A stretch of DNA of 37,852 nt, from contig CAMVCW010000004.1 in assembly GCA_947166125.1 (NCBI GenBank), forward strand, positions 66,949-104,800. The letters are read 5' to 3'. The notes under the pieces were generated by a model. The model saw nothing but the letters and a program-made list of their open reading frames with translations. It had not been told where the DNA came from and did no database searches. Of this stretch, positions 7,115-15,080 are shown one piece after another (the first letter of the stretch is position 1; each line of letters starts with the position of its first letter). This DNA is from an uncultured Candidatus Saccharibacteria bacterium. Its GTDB lineage: Bacteria > Patescibacteriota > Saccharimonadia > Saccharimonadales > Saccharimonadaceae. Position numbers and translations under genes: made by a program.

Positions 7115-7720
7115 CTATTCTTTAATTAGTTTTTCAGGATCAATAATTTCGGAAATCTCCATTTCTAGGATTTCCATCACGAAACGGTCGCGAACATTTT
7201 TACGGTAAGAAAAATCATCTGGAGACATAATAACATAATTCAGTGGCTTACCTTGTTTCTTTTCAACCACTTCAGCCCAACGAGTAAGTTTTTTTGTCTT
7301 GTCGTTGCCGATAATTAAAAGGTCTACACCATCCTGCCCGGGCAAACGATTAGTTACAACTAGGCCTTTAAGATAATTCTTAACTGGGCGACAATAGCCT
7401 TCCCAGGTAGTTTCTTTAATATCTTTATCGCGAACTGTATCAATTTTTTTAGAAAAAATGTCAATCATCGGGCGATAGAACGGATGTTTGCTGTTAGCTG
7501 AGTAATAAACTTTATTATCGAAAGTCTCGTTTTTAATAATACCGATACCTTCAAGGTTTAATAATTCCCTACGGACGGAATTAATCTGCTCGTCTATCAC
7601 CCTGGTCATTTCACGAACGTAAAAACTTTTTTCTGGATTCTCAAAAAATAGTTTCAAAAGCTTAGCGCGAGTTTTGGATCCGAATAATTTTTCTGTTGGC
7701 GTGTTAGTTTCTTTGCTCAT
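7115..7720 (-). CDS. Winged-helix DNA-binding protein
   Basis: 201 aa. The N-terminal ~80 residues (LFGSKTRAKLLKLFFENPEKSF, then VREMTRVIDEQINSVRRELLNLE) form a winged helix-turn-helix of the ArsR/MarR-like class common in CPR genomes. The rest may be a nucleotidyltransferase-like or ligand domain (GQDGVDLLIIGND). The start overlaps the end of miaA by 17 nt. No ribosome site is seen, but TGC-TAAAAT lies 9 nt before the ATG, so a nearly leaderless message from a promoter inside miaA is possible. Its target is unknown. Confidence 0.65.
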   Translation of the reverse strand: MSKETNTPTEKLFGSKTRAKLLKLFFENPEKSFYVREMTRVIDEQINSVRRELLNLEGIGIIKNETFDNKVYYSANSKHPFYRPMIDIFSKKIDTVRDKDIKETTWEGYCRPVKNYLKGLVVTNRLPGQDGVDLLIIGNDKTKKLTRWAEVVEKKQGKPLNYVIMSPDDFSYRKNVRDRFVMEILEMEISEIIDPEKLIKE

Positions 7721-8558
7721 TATGTATATATTTTAGCACAAATGGATAAATTTCTTCAAGGTTGAGCCAAATTATTTGTTTATTACGTTTAAACCACGTC
7801 ATTTGACGTTTTGCCAGGTGCCAATCTTCATAAAAACATTGTTCTTTTGCTTCGTCTAACGTTAGTTCACCTTCTAAATATTTATACGCATATTCGTAAA
7901 TATCGCTCTTCATGGCTTGGCTGCCCCAGCCATATGTTTGAACTAATTTCTCCGTTTCTGCGTATAGCTCCGGCGAGAACATTATATCTATACGTTTCTT
8001 AAGGCGTTCTCGCAGTACCTCTGTAGGCCATTTGATGCCTATGATTAAAAAATCACCTTTTACCTCTGTTCTGTCTGAACAACTTTTTTGTTCAAAATCA
8101 CCAATTTTGGCGCCAGTGGGGCCTTTGAAATGATAGTCATAAATAAGTGCGTCAATATATAGTCCAGTGCCGCCGGCAATAATCGGGACTTTGCCGCGCG
8201 CCTTAATGTCAGCAATTTTTGCTTCAGCATGCTGCTTCCAATCGGCCACGGTGAATCTTTCGCCCGGTTCTACGAGATCTATGCCATAATGAGGAACTTC
8301 ATCCATTTCTTCTATGGTTGGTTTTGCCGTGCCAATATCCATACCTTTATAAATAGCACGGCTATCAGCAGAGATAATCTCACCGCCAATGGATTTGGCG
8401 ATTTCAATAGAAACACCGGTTTTACCAGAGCCAGTAGGACCAAGAATTATAATAGCGCTAACGTCTCGACGGGTCCTGCCGGCTTTTCCTCCCCCAAAAT
8501 TTTGCTCAGCAAACATTTTGGGGGTCCCCCTCCAGCCGTCACCCGTCGATGTAGTCAC
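7704..8558 (-). CDS. miaA: tRNA dimethylallyltransferase MiaA with repeat-derived N-terminus
   Basis: MiaA adds a dimethylallyl group to A37 of tRNAs that read UNN codons. The P-loop GPTGSGKT (residues 40-47), SADSR and AGGTGLYIDAL are clear. At 284 aa it is slightly short, with a reduced middle. The start is odd: MiaA homologues begin a few residues before the P-loop, but no start codon lies between structured element B and IIILGPTGSGKT. Only the GTG at 8558 (overlapping the thrS TAG as TAGTG) and the ATG at 8516 inside the element are available, so the first ~33 residues are encoded by or next to the element. Translation is probably coupled to thrS. Confidence 0.88.
   Translation of the reverse strand: MTTSTGDGWRGTPKMFAEQNFGGGKAGRTRRDVSAIIILGPTGSGKTGVSIEIAKSIGGEIISADSRAIYKGMDIGTAKPTIEEMDEVPHYGIDLVEPGERFTVADWKQHAEAKIADIKARGKVPIIAGGTGLYIDALIYDYHFKGPTGAKIGDFEQKSCSDRTEVKGDFLIIGIKWPTEVLRERLKKRIDIMFSPELYAETEKLVQTYGWGSQAMKSDIYEYAYKYLEGELTLDEAKEQCFYEDWHLAKRQMTWFKRNKQIIWLNLEEIYPFVLKYIHNEQRN
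8466..8549 (-). repeat. Post-stop structured element, copy B (inside miaA)
   Basis: An 84-bp copy bounded by TCGACGGGT/ACCCGTCGA. Minus-strand order: GACGGGT, GGCT, GGAGGGGG, CCCCCAAAATGTTTGC, GCAAAATTTTGGGGG, GGAGGAAA, AGCC, ACCCGTC. It starts 8 nt after the thrS stop codon and is translated as part of the miaA N-terminus. Best-preserved copy with C and D. Confidence 0.9.
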
Positions 8559-10297
8559 TATTTTAATTCCTTCAAGAATTCTGCTAAATTGTCTAATTCT
8601 GTTTTTTCTTCCCTATCCCGCAGACGTACTGAAATCATATTGCTTTCCACATCTTTTGGCCCGACGATAATCACACACGGGATCTTCATACCGGTAGCGC
8701 GGCGGATTTTTTTGCCAAGAGAGTCAGCAGAATCATCCACTGTGTAACGAATTTTGTTATGTGGTAGTGGATTTGACAATTCTGTTTGGTCTAGAATATC
8801 AGTGATTTTACCTACGTAATCTGCAACTTGATCGTTCACAGTAAGTATGCGGACATTCTCAGGCGCGCACCACATTGGCAACCATCCGGCGGTGTGCTCC
8901 AAGTATACACTCATAAAGCGCTCAATTGAGCCAATAAGTGCGCAGTGAATCATAATAGGCGTCTTTTTGGAGCCGTCTGCATCGGTGTATTCTAGATGGA
9001 AACGGACCGGCATAGCATAGTCTAGTTGCACGGTGGCAAGCTGCCACTCACGACCAAGAGCATCTACCGCCATAAAATCCATCTTGGGGCCGTACATAGC
9101 TGCTTCGCCTTCGCCGATAAAATAATCCATCTCAAATTTATCCGCCATCTCTTGGATAGCATTTTCAGCTTTCTGCCACATCTCTGGGGTGCCGATATAG
9201 CCATCACCGTCGTCACGGAAGGACAGGCGAAGCTTGAGTTTCATGTCAATTTTCTTATACAAATCTTTCGCGGCTGCGATGAGTTCACCAAAGATATCGC
9301 CAACTTGATCCTCGGTACAGAAAACATGAGAATCATCCTGGGTAATAGCACGCACGCGAGAGAGACCACCCAACTCACCTTTACGCTCATCACGGTAAAC
9401 CATAGTGGTTTCTAGGTATTTGATAGGTAAATCTTTGTAAGAGCGCGGTGAACTAGCAAAAATCTGTGAGTGGTGCGGACAAGATACGGGCTTAATGGCT
9501 AGATGATCCCCACTTTCTTGCGAAACAAATTGTAGCATTTCTGGAAACTTTTCGTAATGGCCAGAAGTTTTGTATAAGTCTACGTTAGCAATGTGTGGAA
9601 TACAAACTTTTTTATAGCCATTTTTCAAGCGATAACTCTGAGTAAATTCATTAAGTAAATCGCGTAAAACAGTGCCGCGCGGAGTAAATAACGGTAGACC
9701 CGAACCGACTAAATCTGAGAAACAGAACAAATCTAGCTCTTTGCCAAGCTTGCGGTGGTCGCGAGCTTTAGCCTCTTCTTGTTTTTTAAGATACTCTTGC
9801 AATTCTTCCTCAGTGGCAAATGCTACGCCATAGATGCGAGTGAGCATTTCCCTTTTCTCATCCCCACGCCAATAGGCGCCGGCGATGCGGACAAGCTTAA
9901 AAGCTCCGAGTTCGGAAGTATTTTCTGCGTGTGGACCTTTGCAAAGATCTGTAAAGATATCGCCAAGGTCGTAAAAAGAAATTTCTTCACCGTCTGGTAA
10001 ATCTTCTATTAGCTCAATTTTATAGGTCTGATTGTTTTTGTGTGCCCAGTTTAAAGCTTCTTCTTTAGATACTATGCGTTTCGTCATCGGTAGTTTACGA
10101 GCAATGATACCACGCATTTTTTTCTCTATTTTTGGTAGGTCCGTATCGGAAATTTTGGTGTCACCGAAATCAATGTCATAATAAAAACCATTATCTATAG
10201 CCGGACCAATGCCAAATGTTGTTGTAGGATAAAGCTCCTGTACCGCGGCAGCAAGCACGTGGCTTAGAGTATGTCTCATTTTTTCTAGATTTTCCAT
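8558..10297 (-). CDS. thrS: Threonyl-tRNA synthetase lacking the TGS domain
   Basis: Charges tRNA-Thr. The 579-aa protein starts directly in the editing domain (HTLSH, H9 and H13), lacking the ~60-residue TGS domain of E. coli ThrRS (642 aa). The class II core has the zinc cysteine in SCPHHSQIF, motif 2 (YRDERKGELGGLSRVR, TQDDSHVFC), a zinc histidine in MIHCALIGSIERF, and a C-terminal anticodon-binding domain (VRILTVNDQVADYV). The start has an AAAGGA site, and TATAAT-like sequence lies near 10330. It is co-transcribed with miaA. Confidence 0.96.
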   Translation of the reverse strand: MENLEKMRHTLSHVLAAAVQELYPTTTFGIGPAIDNGFYYDIDFGDTKISDTDLPKIEKKMRGIIARKLPMTKRIVSKEEALNWAHKNNQTYKIELIEDLPDGEEISFYDLGDIFTDLCKGPHAENTSELGAFKLVRIAGAYWRGDEKREMLTRIYGVAFATEEELQEYLKKQEEAKARDHRKLGKELDLFCFSDLVGSGLPLFTPRGTVLRDLLNEFTQSYRLKNGYKKVCIPHIANVDLYKTSGHYEKFPEMLQFVSQESGDHLAIKPVSCPHHSQIFASSPRSYKDLPIKYLETTMVYRDERKGELGGLSRVRAITQDDSHVFCTEDQVGDIFGELIAAAKDLYKKIDMKLKLRLSFRDDGDGYIGTPEMWQKAENAIQEMADKFEMDYFIGEGEAAMYGPKMDFMAVDALGREWQLATVQLDYAMPVRFHLEYTDADGSKKTPIMIHCALIGSIERFMSVYLEHTAGWLPMWCAPENVRILTVNDQVADYVGKITDILDQTELSNPLPHNKIRYTVDDSADSLGKKIRRATGMKIPCVIIVGPKDVESNMISVRLRDREEKTELDNLAEFLKELK

Positions 10298-10374
10298 GCT
10301 TTATCCTTTCTATATTTTACTAGTATATTATAGTTTATAGAGAGGAAAAATTCAACAGGTGTCACATTTTACGG

Positions 10375-11034
10375 TTATTTCTTGCCGGCGCCGCCACGGA
10401 GCCGCAACGCATTGCAAGTTTTATGCAGGGTGTCCCTAAACCCATCATGAATTTTGACCCGGCCACTAAAGCAGGAGCGCAATTCTGGCTTAATTTCACT
10501 AAAATGCGTACAAGTCAGAATAATGTCGTTTGGTATAATTTTTTCCCTAGCGGCGAAGTTTTTGACAGTATTAAGAATTTCACACCTTTCAAGCTCGCCG
10601 TTATCTATCATATCTGGCCAAGCGTCTAGGATTATGGTTTTCGTCCTGCGTTTGAGACGAAAAAGATAATTATAATAATTGATTGTCTTAGTGATAGCCT
10701 TCGTTGTGAGGACCAATGCTTCCCTTTCGCTTGATGTTTTTAGCTTGGGAAATTCCATACCAACGAACTTTTGGTGAGGATATTTGCGTTTAAAATACTT
10801 AAGGCTAGTAACAGATAGGAGGCAGTTTGCAAAGATAATAAGGTCTACTTTGTTTATGTAAGGAAGGAGGGCTGTTTCGGTGTTTTTGCGTGCTTCTTTA
10901 TATTTTGTGTTAATTATATTGGAGTGTCGCCAATCTATCACTCGGACAACCTGAAGGATTGGTAAGTTTTCCTGCAAATAGTCCGCGAACAACTCGCCGC
11001 CGTAACCACTATCAAAAACTACAACTTTAAGCAT
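10375..11034 (-). CDS. Glutamate-racemase-like (Asp/Glu racemase family) protein
   Basis: 219 aa. VVVFDSGYGGELFADYL near the N-terminus and ILTCTHFSEIKPEL near the C-terminus match the two catalytic regions of MurI (DSGxGG and CTHY), which makes D-glutamate for peptidoglycan. The first catalytic cysteine would be in FANC. The match is divergent, so the substrate is uncertain. The frame is open to 11070, but the ATG at 11034 follows an AAGGAG site and lies just before the conserved region. It diverges from the FNT gene. Confidence 0.75.
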   Translation of the reverse strand: MLKVVVFDSGYGGELFADYLQENLPILQVVRVIDWRHSNIINTKYKEARKNTETALLPYINKVDLIIFANCLLSVTSLKYFKRKYPHQKFVGMEFPKLKTSSEREALVLTTKAITKTINYYNYLFRLKRRTKTIILDAWPDMIDNGELERCEILNTVKNFAAREKIIPNDIILTCTHFSEIKPELRSCFSGRVKIHDGFRDTLHKTCNALRLRGGAGKK

Positions 11035-11064
11035 TAAAAAACGCTCCTTCTTTTGCGCAAATTT

Positions 11065-11126
11065 TATCATGAAAATGATATTGTCAATTTAGGTTTTTAT
11101 TTTTTATGCGACAAATGTTGCATAAA
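11065..11126. promoter_or_regulatory. Two palindromes in a divergent promoter region
   Basis: TATCAT-GAAA-ATGATA (11065-11080) and TTTATGCGAC-AAAT-GTTGCATAAA (11103-11126, 10-bp stem) lie between the starts of the racemase-like gene (minus) and the FNT gene (plus). The position suits operators controlling one or both genes. No regulator is identified. Confidence 0.4.
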
Positions 11127-11154
11127 AAATTTATAACATTAAAACGCTTATGTT

Positions 11155-11182
11155 TTGAATACGATTAAGCTTTTAGTATAAT
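11155..11182 (+). promoter_or_regulatory. Promoter of the FNT-family gene
   Basis: TTGAAT (11155-11160), 16-nt spacer, TATAAT (11177-11182), followed by a strong GGAGGAG ribosome site before the ATG at 11202. Confidence 0.6.
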
Positions 11183-11201
11183 TGAATAAATTGGAGGAGA
11201 T

Positions 11202-11789
11202 ATGAAAAAATTTTGGTATTATTTAGATTTGGTGCGTTTATCTGTCGGAGCAAGTTTATTAATAGGGCTAGGTGATTTTATACTATTAAAAATAGGTGAG
11301 CCACTGGGGCCATTTTTGTTTGCTTTTGGTTTGCTAGGGGTGTGCGTATTGGGGCTTAATCTCTTTACCGGAAAATGCGGCTTCTTAGTAGAAGACAGGA
11401 TTAAGGTTTGGGATTTGATAATAATTTTAGTGGTAAATTTAATATATGGATATGCGTTTGGCGTGATTTTCAGCCTGCTCGATACAGCAATCGTAAGCGT
11501 AGCAGAAGCCAAAGTAGCAAGCTGGGATATAGGTCTAGATTTTTTCTTAAAATCTGCAATGTGCGGGATAATTATGTATCTAGCGGTAGAATTATATAGG
11601 CGTGGCACGAAGCTTGGGATTTTGTTGGGCGTGCCATTGTTTATCTTTTGCGGATTTCAACATTCCATCGCTAACGTTATCACGATGGGCGTAGCAGCAG
11701 ATTTCAGTTGGACAATTTTATTGTGCGCAGCAGGTAATTTTGTAGGAGCAATTGCGGCGTGGGGGCTATGCAGAAAAAATACTAAGTAA
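11202..11789 (+). CDS. Formate/nitrite transporter (FNT) family membrane protein
   Basis: 195 aa with about six hydrophobic segments. LNLFTGKCG and FCGFQHSIANVI match the conserved FNT loops (LxxFTGN-like and the GxxHSxANM region with the central histidine). FNT proteins are pentameric channels for formate, nitrite or related small anions. It is shorter than usual (about 270 aa), with clipped loops and N-terminus. Which anion it carries cannot be read from the sequence. It has a strong ribosome site and its own promoter. Confidence 0.75.
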   Translation: MKKFWYYLDLVRLSVGASLLIGLGDFILLKIGEPLGPFLFAFGLLGVCVLGLNLFTGKCGFLVEDRIKVWDLIIILVVNLIYGYAFGVIFSLLDTAIVSVAEAKVASWDIGLDFFLKSAMCGIIMYLAVELYRRGTKLGILLGVPLFIFCGFQHSIANVITMGVAADFSWTILLCAAGNFVGAIAAWGLCRKNTK

Positions 11790-11841
11790 AAGACAGATGT
11801 GTTAGCATTTTCACTAATCTCTCAATATATGGGTTATGTGC

Positions 11842-11847
11842 TATAAT
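11842..11847 (+). promoter_or_regulatory. -10 box of a probable leaderless gene
   Basis: TGC-TATAAT (-10 at 11842-11847) ends 8 nt before the ATG at 11856. Transcription would start at or beside the start codon, and no ribosome site precedes it. Confidence 0.55.
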
Positions 11848-11855
11848 TAGCTTAT

Positions 11856-12878
11856 ATGATGGAAAGTGAGGCATTTTTATTGAACAATACCGGAGAAATA
11901 AATACTAGCAACGAGAAGGATGCTGGAGGAGAAAGTAATCCGTGGCTAGAGATGGCAGAAGAAGTTAGATCTTCTAGAGAGGGCGAGGTGGAAGTTCCGG
12001 AAAAAGATAGTTATACCTTTGATGGTGTAGAGTATAGGAATGTTGATAAGATTGATATCCTAGATAACGAAGGCAAGTGTAAGTGGCTAGGTGGTATTCT
12101 AGAAAATGGTGTACTCAATACAAAAACAGAGCTTGAAGAGGCAATGCATTATGGTGATAGTAGCGAAGTCAATCGTAAGAGAACTCAATTAGATTTCATA
12201 GAACGCCAACAGACTATTTTGGAAGAAATGGGCAATAATGATGGCGACGACAATATTATCGATTCCCTGCAACGCGAGCATCATGGCTTGTATGTTAAAC
12301 TAAATGATTTGCTTAATAGCGATGGCGCCGCCCAGAAAGATATAGATGAAACGTTTAAGAATTATAGCGCCACGTTCAATTTACTAGGGTTACTAGAATC
12401 CGAAACAGCACGACGTGATCCTAATTATTTTTCTCCTGATGGTATGCGGAATATATTAGCAAATAAAATTGAGCAGGCTGAACAAGGTGTGGATGCAACG
12501 ATGTTCAATGGCCATATAGACGAAGATGGCCTGATTAGACTCACCAATGACGGCGAAAGACTTCCGAGTGTTGCAACCGCAAATGCCGAAATCATCTTAG
12601 AGGAAGCTAGACAAGACGCTGAAGTGTTTGATTCTATAATGGGTATATATGATGCTGCTCATAATTATCAAACGCCACATGCCATAAAGAAGGAAGATTT
12701 CAGACCGACTATCGATAGCTATATAGAAGGACATGAAAGCCAAATAGCCCGTTTGGCAACAGAGCTGAGTTATTTAACCGAAGGAACCACAGAATTCTTA
12801 GAAAAAGAAAAAGAAGTTCAGAGGCAAAGAAAGCATCGCAATACTGCCATAAGATTGGAGACTACATATTTTAATTAA
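11856..12878 (+). CDS. Acidic, helix-rich protein of unknown function
   Basis: 340 aa; I do not recognise a family. It is rich in E, D, N and Q, with no membrane segment or signal peptide. Charged heptad-like stretches (about 105-140 and 285-330) suggest coiled coils. A second ATG lies at 11859; the message is probably leaderless. A strong terminator follows at 12913-12930. Probably cytoplasmic. Confidence 0.6.
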   Translation: MMESEAFLLNNTGEINTSNEKDAGGESNPWLEMAEEVRSSREGEVEVPEKDSYTFDGVEYRNVDKIDILDNEGKCKWLGGILENGVLNTKTELEEAMHYGDSSEVNRKRTQLDFIERQQTILEEMGNNDGDDNIIDSLQREHHGLYVKLNDLLNSDGAAQKDIDETFKNYSATFNLLGLLESETARRDPNYFSPDGMRNILANKIEQAEQGVDATMFNGHIDEDGLIRLTNDGERLPSVATANAEIILEEARQDAEVFDSIMGIYDAAHNYQTPHAIKKEDFRPTIDSYIEGHESQIARLATELSYLTEGTTEFLEKEKEVQRQRKHRNTAIRLETTYFN

Positions 12879-12912
12879 TTTAACAGTGATTTAATCCTGA
12901 GGACAAAAAAAT

Positions 12913-12930
12913 AAACCCCTACGGGGGTTT
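12913..12930. terminator. Terminator after the 11856-12878 gene
   Basis: AAACCCC (12913-12919), loop TACG, GGGGTTT (12924-12930), followed by GTTTTA and preceded by A7. It could work in both directions. Confidence 0.8.
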
Positions 12931-12936
12931 GTTTTA

Positions 12937-12955
12937 CTGGTGGGTGATGAGGGGC
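12937..12955 (-). repeat. 19-bp copy of the tRNA-Val 3' end
   Basis: CTGGTGGGTGATGAGGGGC is identical to 13048-13066, the 3' end of tRNA-Val including the encoded CCA, 111 bp away in direct orientation. Duplicated tRNA 3' ends are typical of integrase attachment sites or partial tRNA duplications. No integrase lies between. Confidence 0.75.
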
Positions 12956-13019
12956 GGAGGAACCTCGCTTTGCTCGGTGCGAACCCCGGGCTCGAGCCTA
13001 CATCTATCAGAAATTAAAT

Positions 13020-13038
13020 AAAGAGCCTGTGGCTCTTT
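13020..13038 (-). terminator. Terminator downstream of tRNA-Val
   Basis: AAAGAGCC (13020-13027), loop TGT, GGCTCTTT (13031-13038); the outer AGAAATT/AATTTCT can extend the stem. On the minus strand it is followed by ATTTAATTT. Confidence 0.75.
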
Positions 13039-13048
13039 CTTCAATTTC

Positions 13049-13125
13049 TGGTGGGTGATGAGGGGCTCGAACCCCCGACCTTCTCGGTGTAAACGAGACG
13101 CTCTAGCCAACTGAGCTAATCACCC
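13049..13125 (-). tRNA. tRNA-Val (anticodon TAC)
   Basis: The minus strand folds as a normal cloverleaf: acceptor GGGTGAT, D arm GCTC/GAGC, anticodon arm with loop TTTACAC (anticodon TAC), T loop TTCGAGC, discriminator A and encoded CCA (13051-13049). Confidence 0.95.
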
Positions 13126-13164
13126 GCTCTTATATTATATCATATTTTTGAGAAATGTGGGAAA

Positions 13165-14781
13165 TTATCTGGCAACACAGCGTACAGACCACCCGAAATA
13201 CCTGTAGCCGTTACGGGCCGGGTAGACATCAGTACCATTAAAGGTCAGGCGGTAAGCGTCGGTACTACTGCTAACCGTACTAGACCAGTAGTAGCCGTAG
13301 ACGCCGGGATGGTCCAGGGTACTGCCACTGATATGTCCAGACCGCACAAAGTAGTATGGATTAGAACGTAATTTGTTAAAACCACCCGTCGCGTAACCTA
13401 CAGAATCGTTACCGGCAGATACTTTAGCAGTTATTTCAGATTGATATAACATCCTACCAAATTCATTGTTAACATTATCTGTTTGAGAAGCATTGGGTAG
13501 ACGCCAACCTTTAGGGCAGATAGAGTTAGAGGTTATGGTTCCGGTAGTACTTATATTAGTAGAGTTATTAGAGGCGATAGCAGCAGACCAGTTATAATAG
13601 TTACCTGCAAAGTAACGTTTACATTCATCTTCTGTGTGGCTAGCGTTTTTGCAATCTTGCAGTGAATTATATCTTGTGTCGTCATTAGTGTTATTGGAGG
13701 TATAGTAATAAGTGTCACCGCCTTCGGCCGAGTATGGGGTAGCATAATCGTTGGTTGGCCAAGCTGATGGTTTAACAGAAGTGTTAGAAATGTAGTAGTT
13801 AGAAGTAATAGCAGTAGAGGCTGGATTCCAAGTCCAGACACCGTCTTGTTCAGTATAGCCATCCGCATAGATACCACTACCGGATGCGGTGGTGCTAATG
13901 TCCGTATTATTGGAGTTAAGTGGGGCTGTATTGGTACCGCCTATATCTAAGTCTAGATTCTGTGTCATCCAGATATTTCCATCTTTAAGTTTGGTTACCC
14001 AGTATTTCTTACCATCTCGCATATCTATAGCTTGCACACTTTCTTCTAATGCTAGAGTATTTTTCCATTCCTCCACATCTTGCATGTAATAGAAATGCGG
14101 TGGTGATGGTGAAGCAGGGTGTAGCAATATGTATTTCACTTGTCCTAAATAAGTCCCAGCAAACTGAGAAGAACTAGCATATACGGCATAGGTAGTAGTA
14201 AAACTAGAACCTTGAGACATATCGGTAGTACCACTAGATCTAGAAGCTACTTTAATCCAATAGTTTGGTACTATACCATATGTATTATTATAGTCACTTT
14301 CTATAGTAGGAGGAGTGGGGGAAGGATCATCTGGTATATTGTTTAACTTCATAGCCCATTGTGAGGTAAGGCCACTTGTTGCTAATCCTGTATCTATACT
14401 ATATTGTGGGTATTCATAGTTGATTAATTTATTATTACCTTCCTCATTATTACTATATCCTACTGCATATACACTATACCCATTACCATCATTACATAGT
14501 GTAGTAATGGTAGTCTTTCCTATATCAGAAGTATATGTACCTACATTGGTATTAGTATTATGTTCACTATCTATCACACTACTTAATGTACAGGCAGAAG
14601 AGATAGAGATAGTGAGGTTATCTGTACCACTACCTGAGCTTGTGGCAGAACTATGAGGTAATGATAAGATAATGGTTGAAATAATGACTAACGGAACGCT
14701 AACGAAAAGTACATTACGGAAAGCATAGTAGAAGAAATCTATTCTACTACTCATTAAAGATTGTTTTACTTTGTGGCCCAT
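13165..14781 (-). CDS. FISUMP-domain surface protein 1
   Basis: 538 aa. A membrane segment at ~25-45 acts as signal or anchor, followed by a Ser/Thr/Asn-rich stalk and then a FISUMP domain (from about residue 240): AIDMRDGKKYWVTKLKDG, WMTQNLDLDI, FAGNYYNWSAAIA, ICPKGWRLP, YWSST and the ending FGWSVRCVAR. FISUMP domains are related to the C-type-lectin-like fold and occur in expanded surface families; an adhesin role is inferred. The C-terminal third is visibly richer in GC than the stalk. A GAGGT site precedes the ATG, which follows a long structured leader. It is paralogous to the genes at 20512 and 36897. Confidence 0.85.
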   Translation of the reverse strand: MGHKVKQSLMSSRIDFFYYAFRNVLFVSVPLVIISTIILSLPHSSATSSGSGTDNLTISISSACTLSSVIDSEHNTNTNVGTYTSDIGKTTITTLCNDGNGYSVYAVGYSNNEEGNNKLINYEYPQYSIDTGLATSGLTSQWAMKLNNIPDDPSPTPPTIESDYNNTYGIVPNYWIKVASRSSGTTDMSQGSSFTTTYAVYASSSQFAGTYLGQVKYILLHPASPSPPHFYYMQDVEEWKNTLALEESVQAIDMRDGKKYWVTKLKDGNIWMTQNLDLDIGGTNTAPLNSNNTDISTTASGSGIYADGYTEQDGVWTWNPASTAITSNYYISNTSVKPSAWPTNDYATPYSAEGGDTYYYTSNNTNDDTRYNSLQDCKNASHTEDECKRYFAGNYYNWSAAIASNNSTNISTTGTITSNSICPKGWRLPNASQTDNVNNEFGRMLYQSEITAKVSAGNDSVGYATGGFNKLRSNPYYFVRSGHISGSTLDHPGVYGYYWSSTVSSSTDAYRLTFNGTDVYPARNGYRYFGWSVRCVAR

Positions 14782-14825
14782 CTTTTACCTCATTTATATA
14801 TATGATTACTACTACTCCCCCATGT

Positions 14826-14998
14826 GGTGCCACTATATTAATGGGGATTAACAAAAATGGCACCGCAAGGGGTGTCTTAATCCATCAACTTATACTAGTA
14901 TTACCTTAGCCTAAGCGACGAAAACCTTACGGTGCCGTTTACACTTAAGCTTAAGATGATACTAAAAGTACTAGTATTTATAATTGATGAATTAAGAC
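14826..14998 (-). ncRNA. Pseudoknotted 5' leader of FISUMP gene 1
   Basis: On the minus strand: P1 5' strand (14998-14984) pairs with 14888-14874 (15 bp, one G-U); P2 (14977-14969) pairs with 14900-14892 (ATACTAGTA/TACTAGTAT). P3 GGCACCGTAAGG (14936-14925) lies inside the P2 loop and pairs with CCTTGCGGTGCC (14870-14859), which begins 3 nt after P1, so P3 makes an H-type pseudoknot. P3 is followed by ATTTTTG. The same 3' strand can instead pair downstream (14864-14858 with 14832-14826). The topology recurs before FISUMP gene 2. Confidence 0.65.
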
Positions 14999-15004
14999 AT
15001 CTCT

Positions 15005-15034
15005 ATTATACCACGCCAGCAGAAAAACAAGCAA
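15005..15034 (-). promoter_or_regulatory. Promoter of FISUMP gene 1
   Basis: TTGCTT (15034-15029), 18-nt spacer, TGG-TATAAT (-10 at 15010-15005). Start site predicted at about 14998, the first base of leader helix P1. Confidence 0.65.
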
Positions 15035-15080
15035 AAAAATAAGAACTATAATTCCCTATTCTGTACAGAATATGTACAAC

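Noticed and set aside
9026-9415. 129-aa plus-strand open frame inside thrS
   Set aside because: It is antisense to conserved ThrRS motifs and has no ribosome site. The same reasoning excludes the other antisense frames in ileS, ftsZ, rel and parAB.
14874-14998. Invertible promoter flanked by inverted repeats
   Set aside because: The inverted repeats do not enclose the promoter (15005-15034), and no recombinase gene is nearby.
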